Below, piece after piece: positions 27,415 to 40,400 of a stretch of DNA of 64,000 bases. Position 1 is the stretch's first letter. Each line of letters opens with the position of its first letter. The DNA is from Luscinia megarhynchos (lineage: Eukaryota; Chordata; Aves; Passeriformes; Turdidae): the NCBI GenBank assembly GCA_034336665.1, contig CM067570.1, positions 26,741,002 through 26,805,001 of the forward strand, written 5' to 3'. Made by a program: the position numbers and the translations under genes. Below the pieces are notes generated by a model. It did not search any database, was not told the origin of the DNA, and was given only the letters and a program-made list of their open reading frames with translations.

Positions 27415-27540
27415 AACCAAATATATGCTTCTCTTTTCCCAAGAGCTGATTAAAGCTGTGGTCGCCTCCTGTAATTAAGGGCATTCCATTGTGTTTGTTT
27501 CTCCTGGAATTTTCAGGCTGAATTACTGTAACTAATATAC
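27415..27540. promoter_or_regulatory. CNE-like block with RUNX, homeodomain, TEAD and SOX words
   Basis: Within 40 bases there are TGTGGTC (RUNX core, 27457-27463) with an adjacent CpG, TAATTA (27472-27477), CATTCC (TEAD, 27482-27487) and CATTGTG (SOX, overlapping 27487-27493). The density suits a skeletal or branchial-arch enhancer of SATB2, but this is inference from motifs. Confidence 0.35.
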
Positions 27541-30500
27541 CACTAACTCTGTACTGCAAGAGCCCTGACCTTTTGAATCTCTGCTTCTTAGCAGAAAATT
27601 GGCATAGAAAATTTCAACACAATACTTGCTTTTAATGTTTTGCTCTATTTTGATCCAGAAATACATATACACCCTCTCATTAAGTTAGTTTGCCACCAGT
27701 ATCAGATTGGGTTGGAGAGTTCTAAAGATGAGGCTATGGGAAAAGATGAACTATTCCATTTGCAGTGAATTAGCAATAACCAGGAAAAGACCAAAAACTT
27801 AGTGCTTTTGGCCTCACTCTGAAATGGGACCATACTTGTCTACAAGTATCCATACAGTCTGATCACAAGTCCTCCCAGAAGTTCCTTGCCTTTGGAAATA
27901 TTCAAATTTTCATGAATTCTTCAGAAAAGAGGATAAAGGTTTTTAGTTTAAAATATTATTACCTGAAATGTGGTTCTGAATATTCCTTGAATTCAAATCA
28001 TTACATTAGCTCATTAGACCCCGCACAAATTGAGAAAGTATTCAAATGGCAGGTGTTAAACGTTTTTGCCAGGCAAACACCATCTATCTTCTTGTGGTCA
28101 CTGGTACCATATCAAGACTTCTGCTTAGCAACACGATGCTGCATGATGTGAAACTGAGGCACTGGAGGTTGCAGGGAAGAGGCAGTCTGAGGTAACTGGA
28201 GGGTTGTTAAATGACAATCATTTCAGGGTGCTCATGTGCTGGCTGCACCTTTTTAGGAAGTCTGTTTCTTGGGGCTGCTTTCTTTTTTCCTAGGCATGAG
28301 GCAAATATTAATATTTTTCAAGTAGTTCTGTAGTGCCTTGCTTTTGCAGACATATCCTACACTGAGACAAACACTATAAACTTGATAAGGGTGGAAAATA
28401 CACAAAGTGAAATTCCCCTTGGCCAGAGACTTCTGTGCGTTTTTCAGGAACAATGACGCGTATTTTCCTGTGACTTTTGGATAGACTGCAGGCATGGTGT
28501 GTGGAGTAATAGCCTAATGATCTCTGTATGGAAAAGCAATAGCCAGATGAGTCTGGCTCTCTGTGGCAGCATGGAACCACAAGATCCCTGTGAGGAATGA
28601 AACCTGGCTCAGCATGTGACACGGAACCTTCATACTAAAGGTGAGTTGCCACTGGAGGACTTCACTGCACAGGACCAAAAATAACAATATCCTACATTTT
28701 TCCTAAAGAATTAATTTCTGACACCATCCTCTTCAAGCTGAAAATAATAATTTCACATAGTCATATGGATAGGATTGCTAGTTTTCCCTCACATCTCTTC
28801 TTATCCATTGTTGTTGATCCTCATCCTCAACATACCTATTTGCCATTGCTGACTTCAATGTTATAAAATATTTAGCTTTTTTGATGCTAGATCAAATAGA
28901 ACAAGTAAAACACAGCTACTTTACAGCTAGACTATACAAATTCCTGTACAGATGGATATTATGAAAATAAGCAGATAAATCACTCATCAAAATTAAAAAT
29001 AATAAGATTGTTGATCAACAACAACAACAAAAAATCACTAGTTAATTACAGGATTTTCAAAATTCTACATTAAGCAGAGTTGGGTATTTCAAAGGAAAAG
29101 CTTTTAGTAGCCTTTGCATTGTTTGTACATTTAGTTAGAACCAAAGTGAAAAGCAGATTTTTTTAATGAGTCTGCTCTCTGAGGACAGCAATGTAGCTGA
29201 ATTGAAATACTCACATTCTTTCTGCTGTTGTTGGGGTTTTGGTTTTTTTTTTTGTTTAATAGGTTGTTATGTTCTAAAACCACAATGAAAAATATCTTCT
29301 TCTAAAGTGTGTAATTACATTCTGTCGCTCTCAAATCTCCTCTGGTTTCTGAGTTCATTTAATAATAGTGAACAGATGAGCAAAAGTTACAAATGAAGGT
29401 ACTATCGATTTGATGCTCAGCACATAAATACCTATAATGATAGTGTGCTTGTCAGCATCTATTGTTTCCAGTTCTGCCCATTTTCTTTTTCTACAGGGAT
29501 TTCCACCCTCTTATGTAGACAGTAAGAGACAAACAGGGATTTCAGACTAGGCAAAAAGGGCCCCAAGAATCATGAGTGTGTGTATATTAGCCTCTGTATT
29601 CCCTGAGGTTTTAGATTGCTAAATCAAAAAGTTTTACCTTGGAGATTCACATATGCACAGACCTAAGTCTGGCAAGTCCAGATTGATTTGCCTACTAACT
29701 AGAAGTTTGTTGAGTGAATTGGGGCAAAAGGTACAGGCTTACCTCTACTTTGTCAAAAGCACAAGTCCATTTTCTATGTCACATTCCACTCAACGAATTT
29801 TTGTATCTAAATGGACACACCATGAGGAAATGTTTGTAGAAATGCAGTGGAAACCTCTGAGAAGATGACTGTGGGGAGATTCATGGACAGCATCATGTTG
29901 TATGGGAAGGAGGGAGTGAAAAAGATTTAAGTCAAAGGGATAAAACAAATAATCCCTCATTGTCTCCCTTACAGGTATTTTGACCTATGACTATTGCCTT
30001 GTTCTTGCCATCTCTCAAAGCCTCCTGGCAGCTACTATGCAATTGTAGGAAGCAGCCAATTGTGAATATTAGAATAGTGTATTTTCTCTAGTAGGCTGCT
30101 TCTCTGATAGCTGTGGGCATGTTTGACTTGTTGTGTTAAGTGCCACTACAAATTAGAAATGGATGGGCATATGGAGTTTTTCTGTATACTCCAGTGCAGG
30201 GCTGGGACACTCTGTGGTGGAGGGAACCATTCTGCCTTGTAGATTATATATGGGAGTAATGCTTTAGCCAATAGATAGACCCAGAAGGTTTTATCAGGAC
30301 AAGGTTTCCCATACCCCATTTCAAGTGTCTTGGTCTCAGAGGGAGGCCTGATGAGGATCTTGGCCTCCCATGTCATCCTGGGAGTGCTGTACAGCTTTGA
30401 GTTTATTCTCCTTTTCAGACATGCTAAATTTGCATCCACATCCTACAGTCTGTTCTAAGAGCAAGCCTTAAGCTGCACTCCAGCATTTGCTGGTAGTGAA

Positions 30501-33500
30501 GAGACATCACAGACCCAATCTTATTTTGCTCTTATGCTCTAGATCCAATGGGTTTTGTGACAGAGGGACCGTGGGGCACACATATGGGTGTGTCTGGACC
30601 CTACCATATCCTGGACCTCTCTTGCTGGAAGTAGTTCTTGTGCCAAACCTCAGATCTCCCTATATCCAGTAAGGAAACAAGATGGGCCAGGCAGGGCAGA
30701 GTTAATGGCTGCAATTCCAGTAGAGACTGTATGGTTTGTGTGAGTATATGCAAAGTACACTTATAATTTCTCCTGTCGATTTCCTATTTTCCTGAATCTT
30801 TCCCTTCAAATAAAAACAGGCTCTGAATCTTTGCTGATCTGGCTCTGCTACGTATTTATTGGTAAAATACCACATTGTGCTCTGCTTTTAATATATTCAT
30901 TTCTTAGCATTTTAAGTGGAAAAAAATTTGCCACTCTTCTATGTAACGTTTAAACATCACTATTTACAGCACAGGCTTCCCCAAATGGGTTGCACTGATG
31001 TTGCCCTGAGAAAGCACAGTACAGATGGGACAAGGCTAGGCTGTGACATTTTTTATGAGCAGTGGGAAAATCCCCTCAGGGCAATCATTTGCATTGCTAC
31101 ACACAGGCATTCCAGGGCAGACTCAACAGCAGTCTCTAGAATACCTTCCTCTGGAATACATCCTTGTAATTGAGATATAAAATGGAGGGCTTCATCAGTG
31201 CTATATAGGCAGTGCTCCCATAAAAATATTTATCCATTATATTTATCCATTGTTTGTTTCTACAGGGAGATACTCTATGCATCTTAGTTCTGAAAGAAAA
31301 TCCAGGTTGTCTTGGGTTGTTTGCCCTATTGTGTTTTCCAGAATTGAGGGTACTTCTCTCTTGATTTTAGTAGTAGCCCCTTGAAATGTTTGCTATAAAG
31401 CCAAAACTTCTGGAAATTAAAAAAAGGGCATGCCTGCCTTCTGCTTGAACCAGATCTTTCCGTGGAAACCTGCCCTTACTCCCTACCTGTCCTTTCTTTG
31501 GGTGTCAGAACTTCAAGCTTGTTATTTCTATTGCAGGACTAAAGAAGTGTGTCTCAAATAATCAGGCATTGAATAAATACTTGAATTATGGTAAGAGTGA
31601 GGACAAAGGTGAGGCCCTGCCCAGTAGCAGTCCTGCTCACAGCCCTTGCCTCTCCCCCTTCTCTGTGAGGGTTCCTGTGTGTGGGAATGTACACTCTTGC
31701 GTGTACATATGTGCACCTTCACAGATAAGTAAAGCTGTTGTGTTCTTCATTCACTGTATTCTACCAACTTTAATTTAATTTAATTTCATGAGGTGCACAG
31801 AACTGATATGAATAATAAACGATAAGCTATATTCACAAAAGAGAAGAAGAAATAGCAGCCTTTATTTTGTTTCTCTGTTTTTATATTTTCTTTCATTTTG
31901 TATCTTTCTTCATTTTGTTCAGATCAAGTATATTTTAGTAAAAGTACCCTCTGCTTTTTTGTATGTTAGTTTTATAAAAGAATATTCTCTATGGGCGCTT
32001 AAGTGAGTTGGAGTGAAGGTTAAAAAATTAATACTCTGTTTGCCTAATTCAATAAAGACCTGTTTTCATGTCCGTTTGGATTATCATACATATCTGATTA
32101 GCCTGCTGGACTAAATCCAAACTCAGGGCCTTGTCATGCAATCCAAAAGCAGCCCAGGTTGTAAATTCCTGGTCCTGAGGCCCAAAAGGCACAGATGTCG
32201 AGTGCTTCCTGCTATGCAAATACTCCTTACTGGTCCTGTTTCCCCCACCCTCTTTTGTTCCAAGTTTTGACTAGGAGGAAGATGTTGTCACAAGCTCTTA
32301 TCAGAAGAATTTCTCATTCAGCATCTGTCCCTGCTGGTTAGCACAGCAGCACCAGAGGCACAGCTCAGAGAGTGGAAAAGGTGGTAGAACCACACTATTC
32401 TTTGTGCTTTGAGCCATTCCTGCTGCAAACAGCATAAACTGCAGTTTATTCAGATGCAATGTGTGGGACAGCAAACTCTGAGACTAGATGAAATAAAGGA
32501 ATGGGTTATGGTTTTTTATTGATTGAATAGATGTTCAATCAATATAAACCTGAGGCCAGATTTGTGTTGTAGCTGAGCCCACTGATTAGTATCACAACTG
32601 TGAATGCCACAATCAAATTCTCACTGATTTTAGGCAGTCCTTAAAAATAACTTGCAAAACCACAAGGTGATATTAGCTTCCTATAGATCTTTCACCTTAT
32701 TAGATTTTAGGTTTAATTATATTCCTACTTGTTCTATAGCTCTCCCAGGCCTGCCTCCCCCATCTCACAAACATGTGTACAAATGATGTACACAGTATAT
32801 TGAAGACCCAGAGGTGCTTTGCAAGTTGTGAATGTTATGCTCTCTTTTAAGCCATTACCTTCTCACCTGTGAAGGAATGTGATGAGCCAGCTAAGCAGTT
32901 GTCTGGCTGTGTCACATAACTGCAGCAGTTCAAGGCATTTGAAAGCAAGAGAAGATTTGGTGCTTTAAATATCGATGTCCTTTCCTCCAACAGAAAGGTC
33001 TTTTCCATCCCCATCACAGAAATGTGCCTAAAGAAACAGCTAGAGTTAGTGGCCTTTATATGTACGCACACATGGGAGAACAGATGCCAAGTTAAAAAAA
33101 TAAAAAAGCAACTGTGAAAAATGATGGGAAAAGTCATCTGTTTCAGTGACCTTCTAATTCTGTGTACTGGTCCTCCGGAGGACATTGCTGTCAGTGGCAT
33201 TTACATCTCTGAACTGAAGGGGGTGTGTCACATGAGATGAGGCCAGTTATCTCCTCCTTGAAAGTGTTAGTTGACTTAGTTTCCCCAGTTCCTGTGTGCA
33301 ACAGGGAAATATTGGTTTTCCCAGAGTATTTGTAAGATCTAGCTTTTGTTTTCTGCAAAATGTAAGTGCATGAGAGGCAGCTGCCAGGCTTCATCGTGGT
33401 CTTACAATTAACAGTTGGCCAGCAGTTCTGGGATGAAAGCAAATCAGCTCAAATGAGGGTGGGGAGAGCAGGACAAGACTGTCCTGACTGCATTCCATGA

Positions 33501-35689
33501 CACAGGCATGTCTCAGGCTGGCCAGTGCTCAGCGAGGACAAAAGCCTCATCTTTCCCTCGGTAAAACTGTTGTCAGGTTCTAGCCACGACAATGCACAAG
33601 TAGATTTTCCATCTTTCAGAAAGGAAAAGCAAAAGATAGAATTATCTTTTACATGCAGTTTCAGCAGGGAATTAAACCTGTTTCTACTGATGTATTTTAG
33701 TTTTCTTATAATTATCCCACAGTTCTTATGTTATGTATCCCTGTCTCCTGTGCTACAACAAATTCCTAATATTCTCATTTAGATAATTATTTCAGAAATC
33801 TTGTTTTCCCATATAAATAAATCAATATAGACATCTTCTGAGGTGGAAAGTCCAAACTCACTGTACAACTCCAGGTAAGGTTTGCTTTGTAACAGTGGTC
33901 AGATTTTGCCAACTGAAGCTTGTATGTGTTCAGTATGCCTGTAAAGAACAGCTTTTGCTATTTAGAGTTGATACTTTGAATTTCCATTTTACTCCAGAAA
34001 GAAAAATAGTTTAAGCTTTATTTGAAAAAACTCTTCAAATGTGATTTATCAACTAGGAAATCACTCAGTTATCATTTGAGATTATAAGGTTTGTGCAAGT
34101 TTGCATATTAATAAATAATAACACATCTGCCATGCAGGTCTTGTTTCTGGGAGTTGGAGTGGAAGAGCAGATATTGTAACCTCTGCAGTTTTGCTTTTGC
34201 CTGAGGCAAGATCTTGGCTCCATGGAAAGCAGTGGCAAATCTTGCATGAGTGTAGGGACACAGGATTTAATTTCAGATTTTCAGTATTGTAGTGGGCATC
34301 ATGCACCACTGACCAAAGTCTGTCTCAGCCTCCATAGTATTTACAATTGTTATCTATGGGGATGAAGTACCAGTGCTCACATTACCAAAGAAAATCCTTC
34401 AGGTAGATTTATAAACACTGAGGCTAAAGATAAGTGGTATGGTGCCTTTTGACCCAACCACAACATGCATATGCACATGAACTCCACATCTCACCTGGTC
34501 TAAGCACTCAATGAATGCTACAGTACACATTGCTTCTGGAACACCAAAATTTCTTTTTCAATTTTACTTTTCAGTCTCTTTCCACAGTTTAGTGCTAGAG
34601 CAATAATTGTCAGGGCCCTGAGTGCCAAAAGGGTCTATGGACCATGATCAGCCTCACCTGAGGCTTCCCCTTACGTGCCCTGCCCTGCCCAGGGACACAC
34701 AGAACCATAGCATAGGCCAGGGGCTCTATTTAAACTCAGCCCTTGCTAGTTCAGGCTGCTTCTTTAGAATAATACATTTTGTGAATCAGGAAACAAACAC
34801 TCCACCCAGCAAAAGAAGTGCTTAAGGTCAGACTGAAAGATTTTTTGTGGTGGTTAAATAGAATAGAACTTATGGAAAATATTAGCCTAATGTATTACAA
34901 ATAAGGTATATACTGAAATAAAAGAGTAAATATTTTTGTGGGGTTTTTTGTCTTGGTTTGTTTGGTGGGTTTTATCCTCTTTGTTTTTTTTGTTTGTTTT
35001 TAGCTGCTGGCATCACTTTTAAATAATTTGGATCTTAATTTGGTTACATTTTACACATCAGAATGAAAAGTGATGTCTAGAATATATTGTGAAGAAACTG
35101 CTGTTTTGAGAATGGTTTTTGTCTTCAAATACATCATCTGGCTGGGGAATATGAGGAAAAGGCCAGTAGTGCAAAGATCTCTTTACCTTCCCTGTTGTTC
35201 CTACCTACAGTAGGAGCTGTACGGGAACTTGGTGGCTCCTGACCTGCACACTACAGGTTACTGTCTTCTCTTTTTCAAGATTTTTTTTTAAAAATGAAGG
35301 CCAGATTCAGCCCACTTCTTAACAAGTTCAAGAATACGGTGTATTATACATTCTCAATAATGGTTTCTCTACGTGTATTTTTTGCTTCTGTTATTCTTCA
35401 TACCGTTGCTTGTAAGAACAATACTTTGCAGCATCCTCATCTGTTGACTCCCTAATTTTTTAATAATCTTTTTGCCCTTTTTCACTAGCAACCAAGTATT
35501 TGTTAAAGACCTACTGAGAATGGAAAGAAGATGAGAGTATAAATACTTCCTTGAAGTAAATATATTTCCATTTTTCACATAAATTGCTTTAGCGGATGTT
35601 GTTCTTAAAATATATAACTGACATAAACCCAAAGCAGCTACAAGAAATAAATTTCTCACAAAGAATGCCAGCCTACAGAAACATTACAA
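27541..35689. other. Gene desert, no gene seen
   Basis: Long AT-rich interval. Open frames reach at most about 117 codons and none has a recognisable product. A POU-octamer word (ATGCAAAT, near 32214) and a short (TTAAT)n run near 31768 are the only marks I noticed. Confidence 0.6.
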
Positions 35690-35870
35690 TGAGCTAGAGC
35701 ATGTTTTTTTAATCACAACTACCCCAAACAGCATGCAATTGCCTTATTTTTGTACAATGCTTATAACTAATGCACTGTCAGGAAAAAGAATCCAAATTCC
35801 TAAAAATAATTTTGAATAATTAATTACAACCACCTGTTTAAACGGAATGTCTCAAACACCTAAGGCAGCA
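35690..35870. promoter_or_regulatory. CNE-like block with TAATTAATTA and E-box
   Basis: The block contains TAATTAATTA at 35817-35826, an AACCAC RUNX-type word at 35828-35833 overlapping a CACCTG E-box at 35831-35836, and a CpG (AAACGG) just after. It has high word complexity and no repeat signature. I infer a candidate enhancer. Confidence 0.3.
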
Positions 35871-36323
35871 GGATTTGCAAGAGAATAATTCAGCAAAACA
35901 ATAGTATCCATCTAAAGTCAAGGTGAACACATACTGGTAACTTGCAAATGCTGAGGAGTTTATCCAAGATTTGCAGCTTGGCCAGTGGAACAAAAAAGAA
36001 AATTGATTTTATCTTCAAGGCAGGTACCACAGCGAGACAGTGCTGTCTGAATAGTGGCAGAGTGGCTTCACTTATCACCCTACTGAATATTCCAGGGGAA
36101 TAAAACTCTGCATATGTCTGCCAAAGAGCCACCCTTTGGAAGTCTTGGATCCCAGGCTATGTTCTTCCAGGCTTTCTGAGGTCATTCATAGCTGAACATC
36201 ATCCATCTTGCAGCAGAGAGTGGTAAACAAGTCTCTTCGTTATGTGGGAACAAGAGTTTCTTTGTTGTGTGGAAGATGCCCTCTCCCCTCCCCCCACCCC
36301 CCAATACTTTGTATCTAGTCCGG

Positions 36324-36375
36324 GTTTTTCTTTCGATTTTTCTTTCTGATTTTTCTTTCCTTTTTTATTTTCTTT
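36324..36375. repeat. Pyrimidine tract with GATTTTTCTTTC repeat
   Basis: TTTTTCTTTC words recur three times with GATTT interruptions. A C-rich run (36285-36302) sits just before it. These are simple-sequence tracts. Confidence 0.6.
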
Positions 36376-36486
36376 AGCAGTGATAATCTTTGTTTGGTGT
36401 CTTTGGAATTTATGAGCTGAGGGAAGGAAGGATGGACATAGCAGTCAATGTGCCTGCAAATTTTGCTTAAAACCTCTTCTCTTTTA

Positions 36487-36487
<1 letters not shown>

Positions 36488-36527
<40 letters not shown>

Positions 36528-36540
36528 TATACTACTACTG
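36488..36540. repeat. (ACT)n trinucleotide microsatellite
   Basis: Thirteen uninterrupted ACT units (36488-36526) are followed, after a TTAT interruption, by a few more. It is a pure array likely to be length-polymorphic. Confidence 0.95.
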
Positions 36541-37379
36541 CTAGTGTAGAAGGGGGTGCAGATGGTGATACCCACAGCTTATTAACTCCTTTGATTTAGT
36601 AACAGCAAAAGTGCTTTTGTGCTAGACAGAAATGACTCATTGAGCTAAGGAGGCCTGATAGAGTAACCCAAAATACAGCAAAAGGCAGAAAGTTTGAGCA
36701 AAACTTTTTTTTATAGTGTTCCTTATTCTAAATTCTAGCTGGCTTTATCAACAAGTTAATTTTTGTTTGTATCAGGCTGCAAAAACCTCCAGATTTTGGA
36801 AATAGAATAGATGAAAGGGAATCAAATAAGCATCTGAATGCTTATTCAAAGACTTATTCTCTACAGCAACTATTGTCAAGGTAGGAAAGGAAATAGAACT
36901 GTATTTATTGTCAATAAATCTTCAGTAAATTGGTTCTTAAAATCGTTGAAAGGCAAAGTTTAGCTTAGTTACGTGTGTACCAGTGCAGAAGCTACTCCTA
37001 ATGCAACTGTAAGAAGGAGATTTTGTAAGATTCAGCCCTGTTTTTGAAGCTCCTTTCCCGTGTTGACTTGATCACTAATTCAAACAAGCTAATGAGCCAA
37101 ATGAAGTTTTAAAATATTTTAAATGTGTGAAAGAAGAGATAATAAGTATATACTACTTTTCTAGGGAATTTCTATATGTTGCCCATTTTATCAGTCTCTT
37201 GTTATAGTGATCCAAATACTTGTGTCCCAACTAACAGTTGAAAATGATCCTAAATACAGAAAGTTTGCAGATCATCCAAAATGTCCTGAGAGTCTGCATT
37301 CTGCCCTGCATTTTGGAAATGTTCTCTCAGGCTAGGGAAGCAGGCTGGTCTGGAAGAATGCACAGAATAGGGAATCAGG
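36541..37379. other. Gene desert, no feature seen
   Basis: AT-rich with no recognisable gene or repeat. Confidence 0.5.
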
Positions 37380-37462
37380 AATGACTGGGGAACCTTGCAG
37401 TGACCCGCTGCATAGCCTTGGGCAATCACTCGGCTCCCTGCCTCTTCCTTCTCACACTGAAT
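37380..37462 (+). repeat. Possible MIR-like core-SINE fragment
   Basis: The words GCATAGCCTTGGGCAATCAC followed by a pyrimidine-rich CTCCCTGCCTCTTCC tract resemble the MIR core (gaccttgggcaagtcac... ctc...cct). The match is short and diverged, so this is a weak call. Confidence 0.35.
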
Positions 37463-40400
37463 GACCCTCAGTGCATGTGAGGGCAGCAAGCTGGGAAGCA
37501 GCAGGGCAGGACCCTTGGTGTCTTTCTCAAGTCTGCAAACAGATCCTCTCCGATTGCTAAGTGGGTCAGGTTTGTTTCCTTTTATAGATAATAAAAAACA
37601 AGAGATGACTTGAGAGGTTCTCAGTTGTGTTTTTGTGTCTTAGGAGAACGTGTCTGGTAGACTACTAGTCAGCCTTGTCCTCCTGGATCAATAATATACT
37701 TCTAAAATGCCACTCAAGAAATCTCTCTGTAGAAAGAGAACTAGAGCAAAACTATGTCTGTAGCCCAGGCTTCTAAATAGCCAGGTTGTGCACTAAACTT
37801 TAGAGAATATCTTTAAAATAGGAGGTAATGAGGCTTGAGCTCCACCAGACATGAATAAGTGCTCATGTGAAAGTTGTCAAATATTGCCACTGCATCTCAG
37901 AGGATAAGTTCTGTTATTTGTTTTGTAGCTCCATCCCTACTAAGCCATAACCCCTATCTGGTAAATCTTTCCCAGACCACTCTGGCTCTTCTTGTATGGG
38001 GCATATACAACCCTTCATATCACTGCTGACTGGGTCATTCTCCATATCTTAAGGCCAGATTTCAGTTGGTGTGGGCTGGCTATCTTCAGTGACTTGTGAT
38101 AGAGAGGGGAAGAATAGGTCCAAACTTGGATGTGTGGAATGCATTTCATCTGCTTTTGTAACATTGGAAGGAAAAATACATCATATCTGTTGTTCCTAAG
38201 TCTTAGCATATCTTGCTTTACTGAGAATCTCTGTGCTTTTAAATATCTGAGATACCTTCCACCTCTTATCTCCAATCCCCTCTTCATCCTCATTGGAATC
38301 CTTCTAATGTTCCATAAAACAGAATGAAGAATGAACTGGTAAAGACCCACAGCAAAGTTTCTACACCCTTCACAATCAGGCCCCAAAAATGCACACTAGT
38401 CTGTCTCTTTTGGTATGGCAGGAGAAATAATAGATTAAAAGTCTCAGAGACAATTTTAGAATGGATCAGTTTATGAAAAAGGTCTGATTATGTAAGGGGT
38501 GGCCAGTGATTTCTGAATGTGAAACCAATGACAGAGCAGTGAAGACCAATAAAGCCTTTGTCTTGTCTATCTCTGATGGGAAATAGAAGTTTTGGGGTTT
38601 TACCTGTGTTCACAAAACTGCTGAAGTAAGTGTGTAGTCTGTTTTCTCTAAACATACATACCTGAGAAAGCATAGATGTTGTGATGACATGAGGAATTAA
38701 ATATTGATGACACAACAAAGAGCAAAATTCTGACTTCATCTGCTTTGGTACAGCCATACAGAAACACATCAAGGCAACACTGAGTGGCCATTTTTGCTCA
38801 TCTTCAGCCAGTTTACATGCATGGCACTGCACTGTGCATTTTTGCACACTTCAAAAATCAGCACTGATGTTTGCCTTGCTCTTCTCCACCTTTCTCATGC
38901 ATGACTGGCAGAAGGATTGTCTGCTGGTGTTTCAGAATGGTCCTGCCACTGAGGTTTTGTAACTTGCCCACAACAGCCTCCATTAACACTGCTTCACTGT
39001 CTTGCCCACTAAAACAAGACAGTCTCAGGTGAACTGCCTATTGACATTGAAGTCTGGCCTCAGACAACTCTGGAGATATGCCCAAGAGCTGTTTCAGACA
39101 GAGCTTGTTGGCTTAAACTCATGCCAAGAATCAGTTTCAATGTCTGGTGGCACAGACCATTGTGTTCTGGGGCCTAGGAACATTCCTAAAAATGCAAAGA
39201 ATTTCCCACATTGATGGATCCCAAGCTGGTACAGAATTTGTCTTGATAAGATGTTTTAAAAGTATTTAAGGAGTATTTTAAAATGTCAAATGTCAACAAA
39301 AATTTAGTTTTTATTGCAGTGGAAGATGGACAAGTGTAGAGAAAATTGAAATATGATGGTATCAAGACTATGCAGAAAGTAAAAACACTAAGAGCTTTCC
39401 TGTCACTCAAATGGGTATTGAAGCTTTCACCACCTGAGCTGATGGTGGGAACAACTAGATGTGCTCTTTATCATGAATGTGCAGTGCCTTTGCAGGAGGG
39501 GCTTTGTTCTCTTCTCCTAAATTACAGGAAAAATTTTAATGGAGAAGGAAGGATATGTAATTTGGAAAGAACAGGGACTGAAAATTACTTTTTTCCCCTT
39601 AAAATTATTAAATACTCAAAAATTCAACTTTCTGTAGAGATTTTAAATGGAAATTGGGTTTCGTTATCCTAAAACTTTGTTAAACCAGGAAAGCGTTTTC
39701 TGCCCAACTCTAAGCAAAGTATTGTGGCAAACCTCCAAACAGAACATCACCAACAGGCCAAAAGTGATTCTGCAGCCCACCAGAAGTCCTAGAGAAAACT
39801 TGGTGGTACAGAAAAGGTTGGCTTCAATTTGCAAGAAAAGAAAGTCTTCATGGCTTCAGAAGTGATGAAAGATAGCTGAGTAAAGGCTCAAGGAGCTGTG
39901 TCTGCAGCAAGGGAAGTGGGTGGACAGATCCCTGTATACAACAGTGCTATGAGATGTGAAATTGCTAAAATAGCCCCTGCCTAATGTAATCACCTTTCAA
40001 AGAATATTTGAGAGGCATTTTGTCAGTGAAATATAAACAAAGGCTATGTTTGAAATTCAAAACTTGTCTAAAGTAATTTTTCTTTCGAAGGCTGTTTCCC
40101 CTGCTTGTGCTTGTTCTAGTGCTTTGAAAAGGCATCTTTTTAGAGAACAAGCTAATTTTAATTGTTTATTAAAAAAACAACAACCAAACAAAAACTTTTT
40201 ACAAAGCAGTAAGGAACACCAAACACATCTCTGAACAACTTTATTTTTCTAGCATAATGGAGACTGCATAAAAACAGCCATTACCCGAGAACTTTCAGGA
40301 AATTTTTCTAGAGCAGATAAGTCATGAGAATATAGAGAGAACAGCAGACATGTTACCAATAATTTTTTTGCCATTTACAAATACACTGTATCAAGACAAC

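Noticed and set aside
36488..36540. CRISPR-like regular repetition
   Set aside because: It is a contiguous ACT microsatellite with no spacers.
38015..38386. 123-codon minus-strand frame, considered as a LINE or gene remnant
   Set aside because: No reverse-transcriptase or other motif visible; another frame overlaps on the plus strand.
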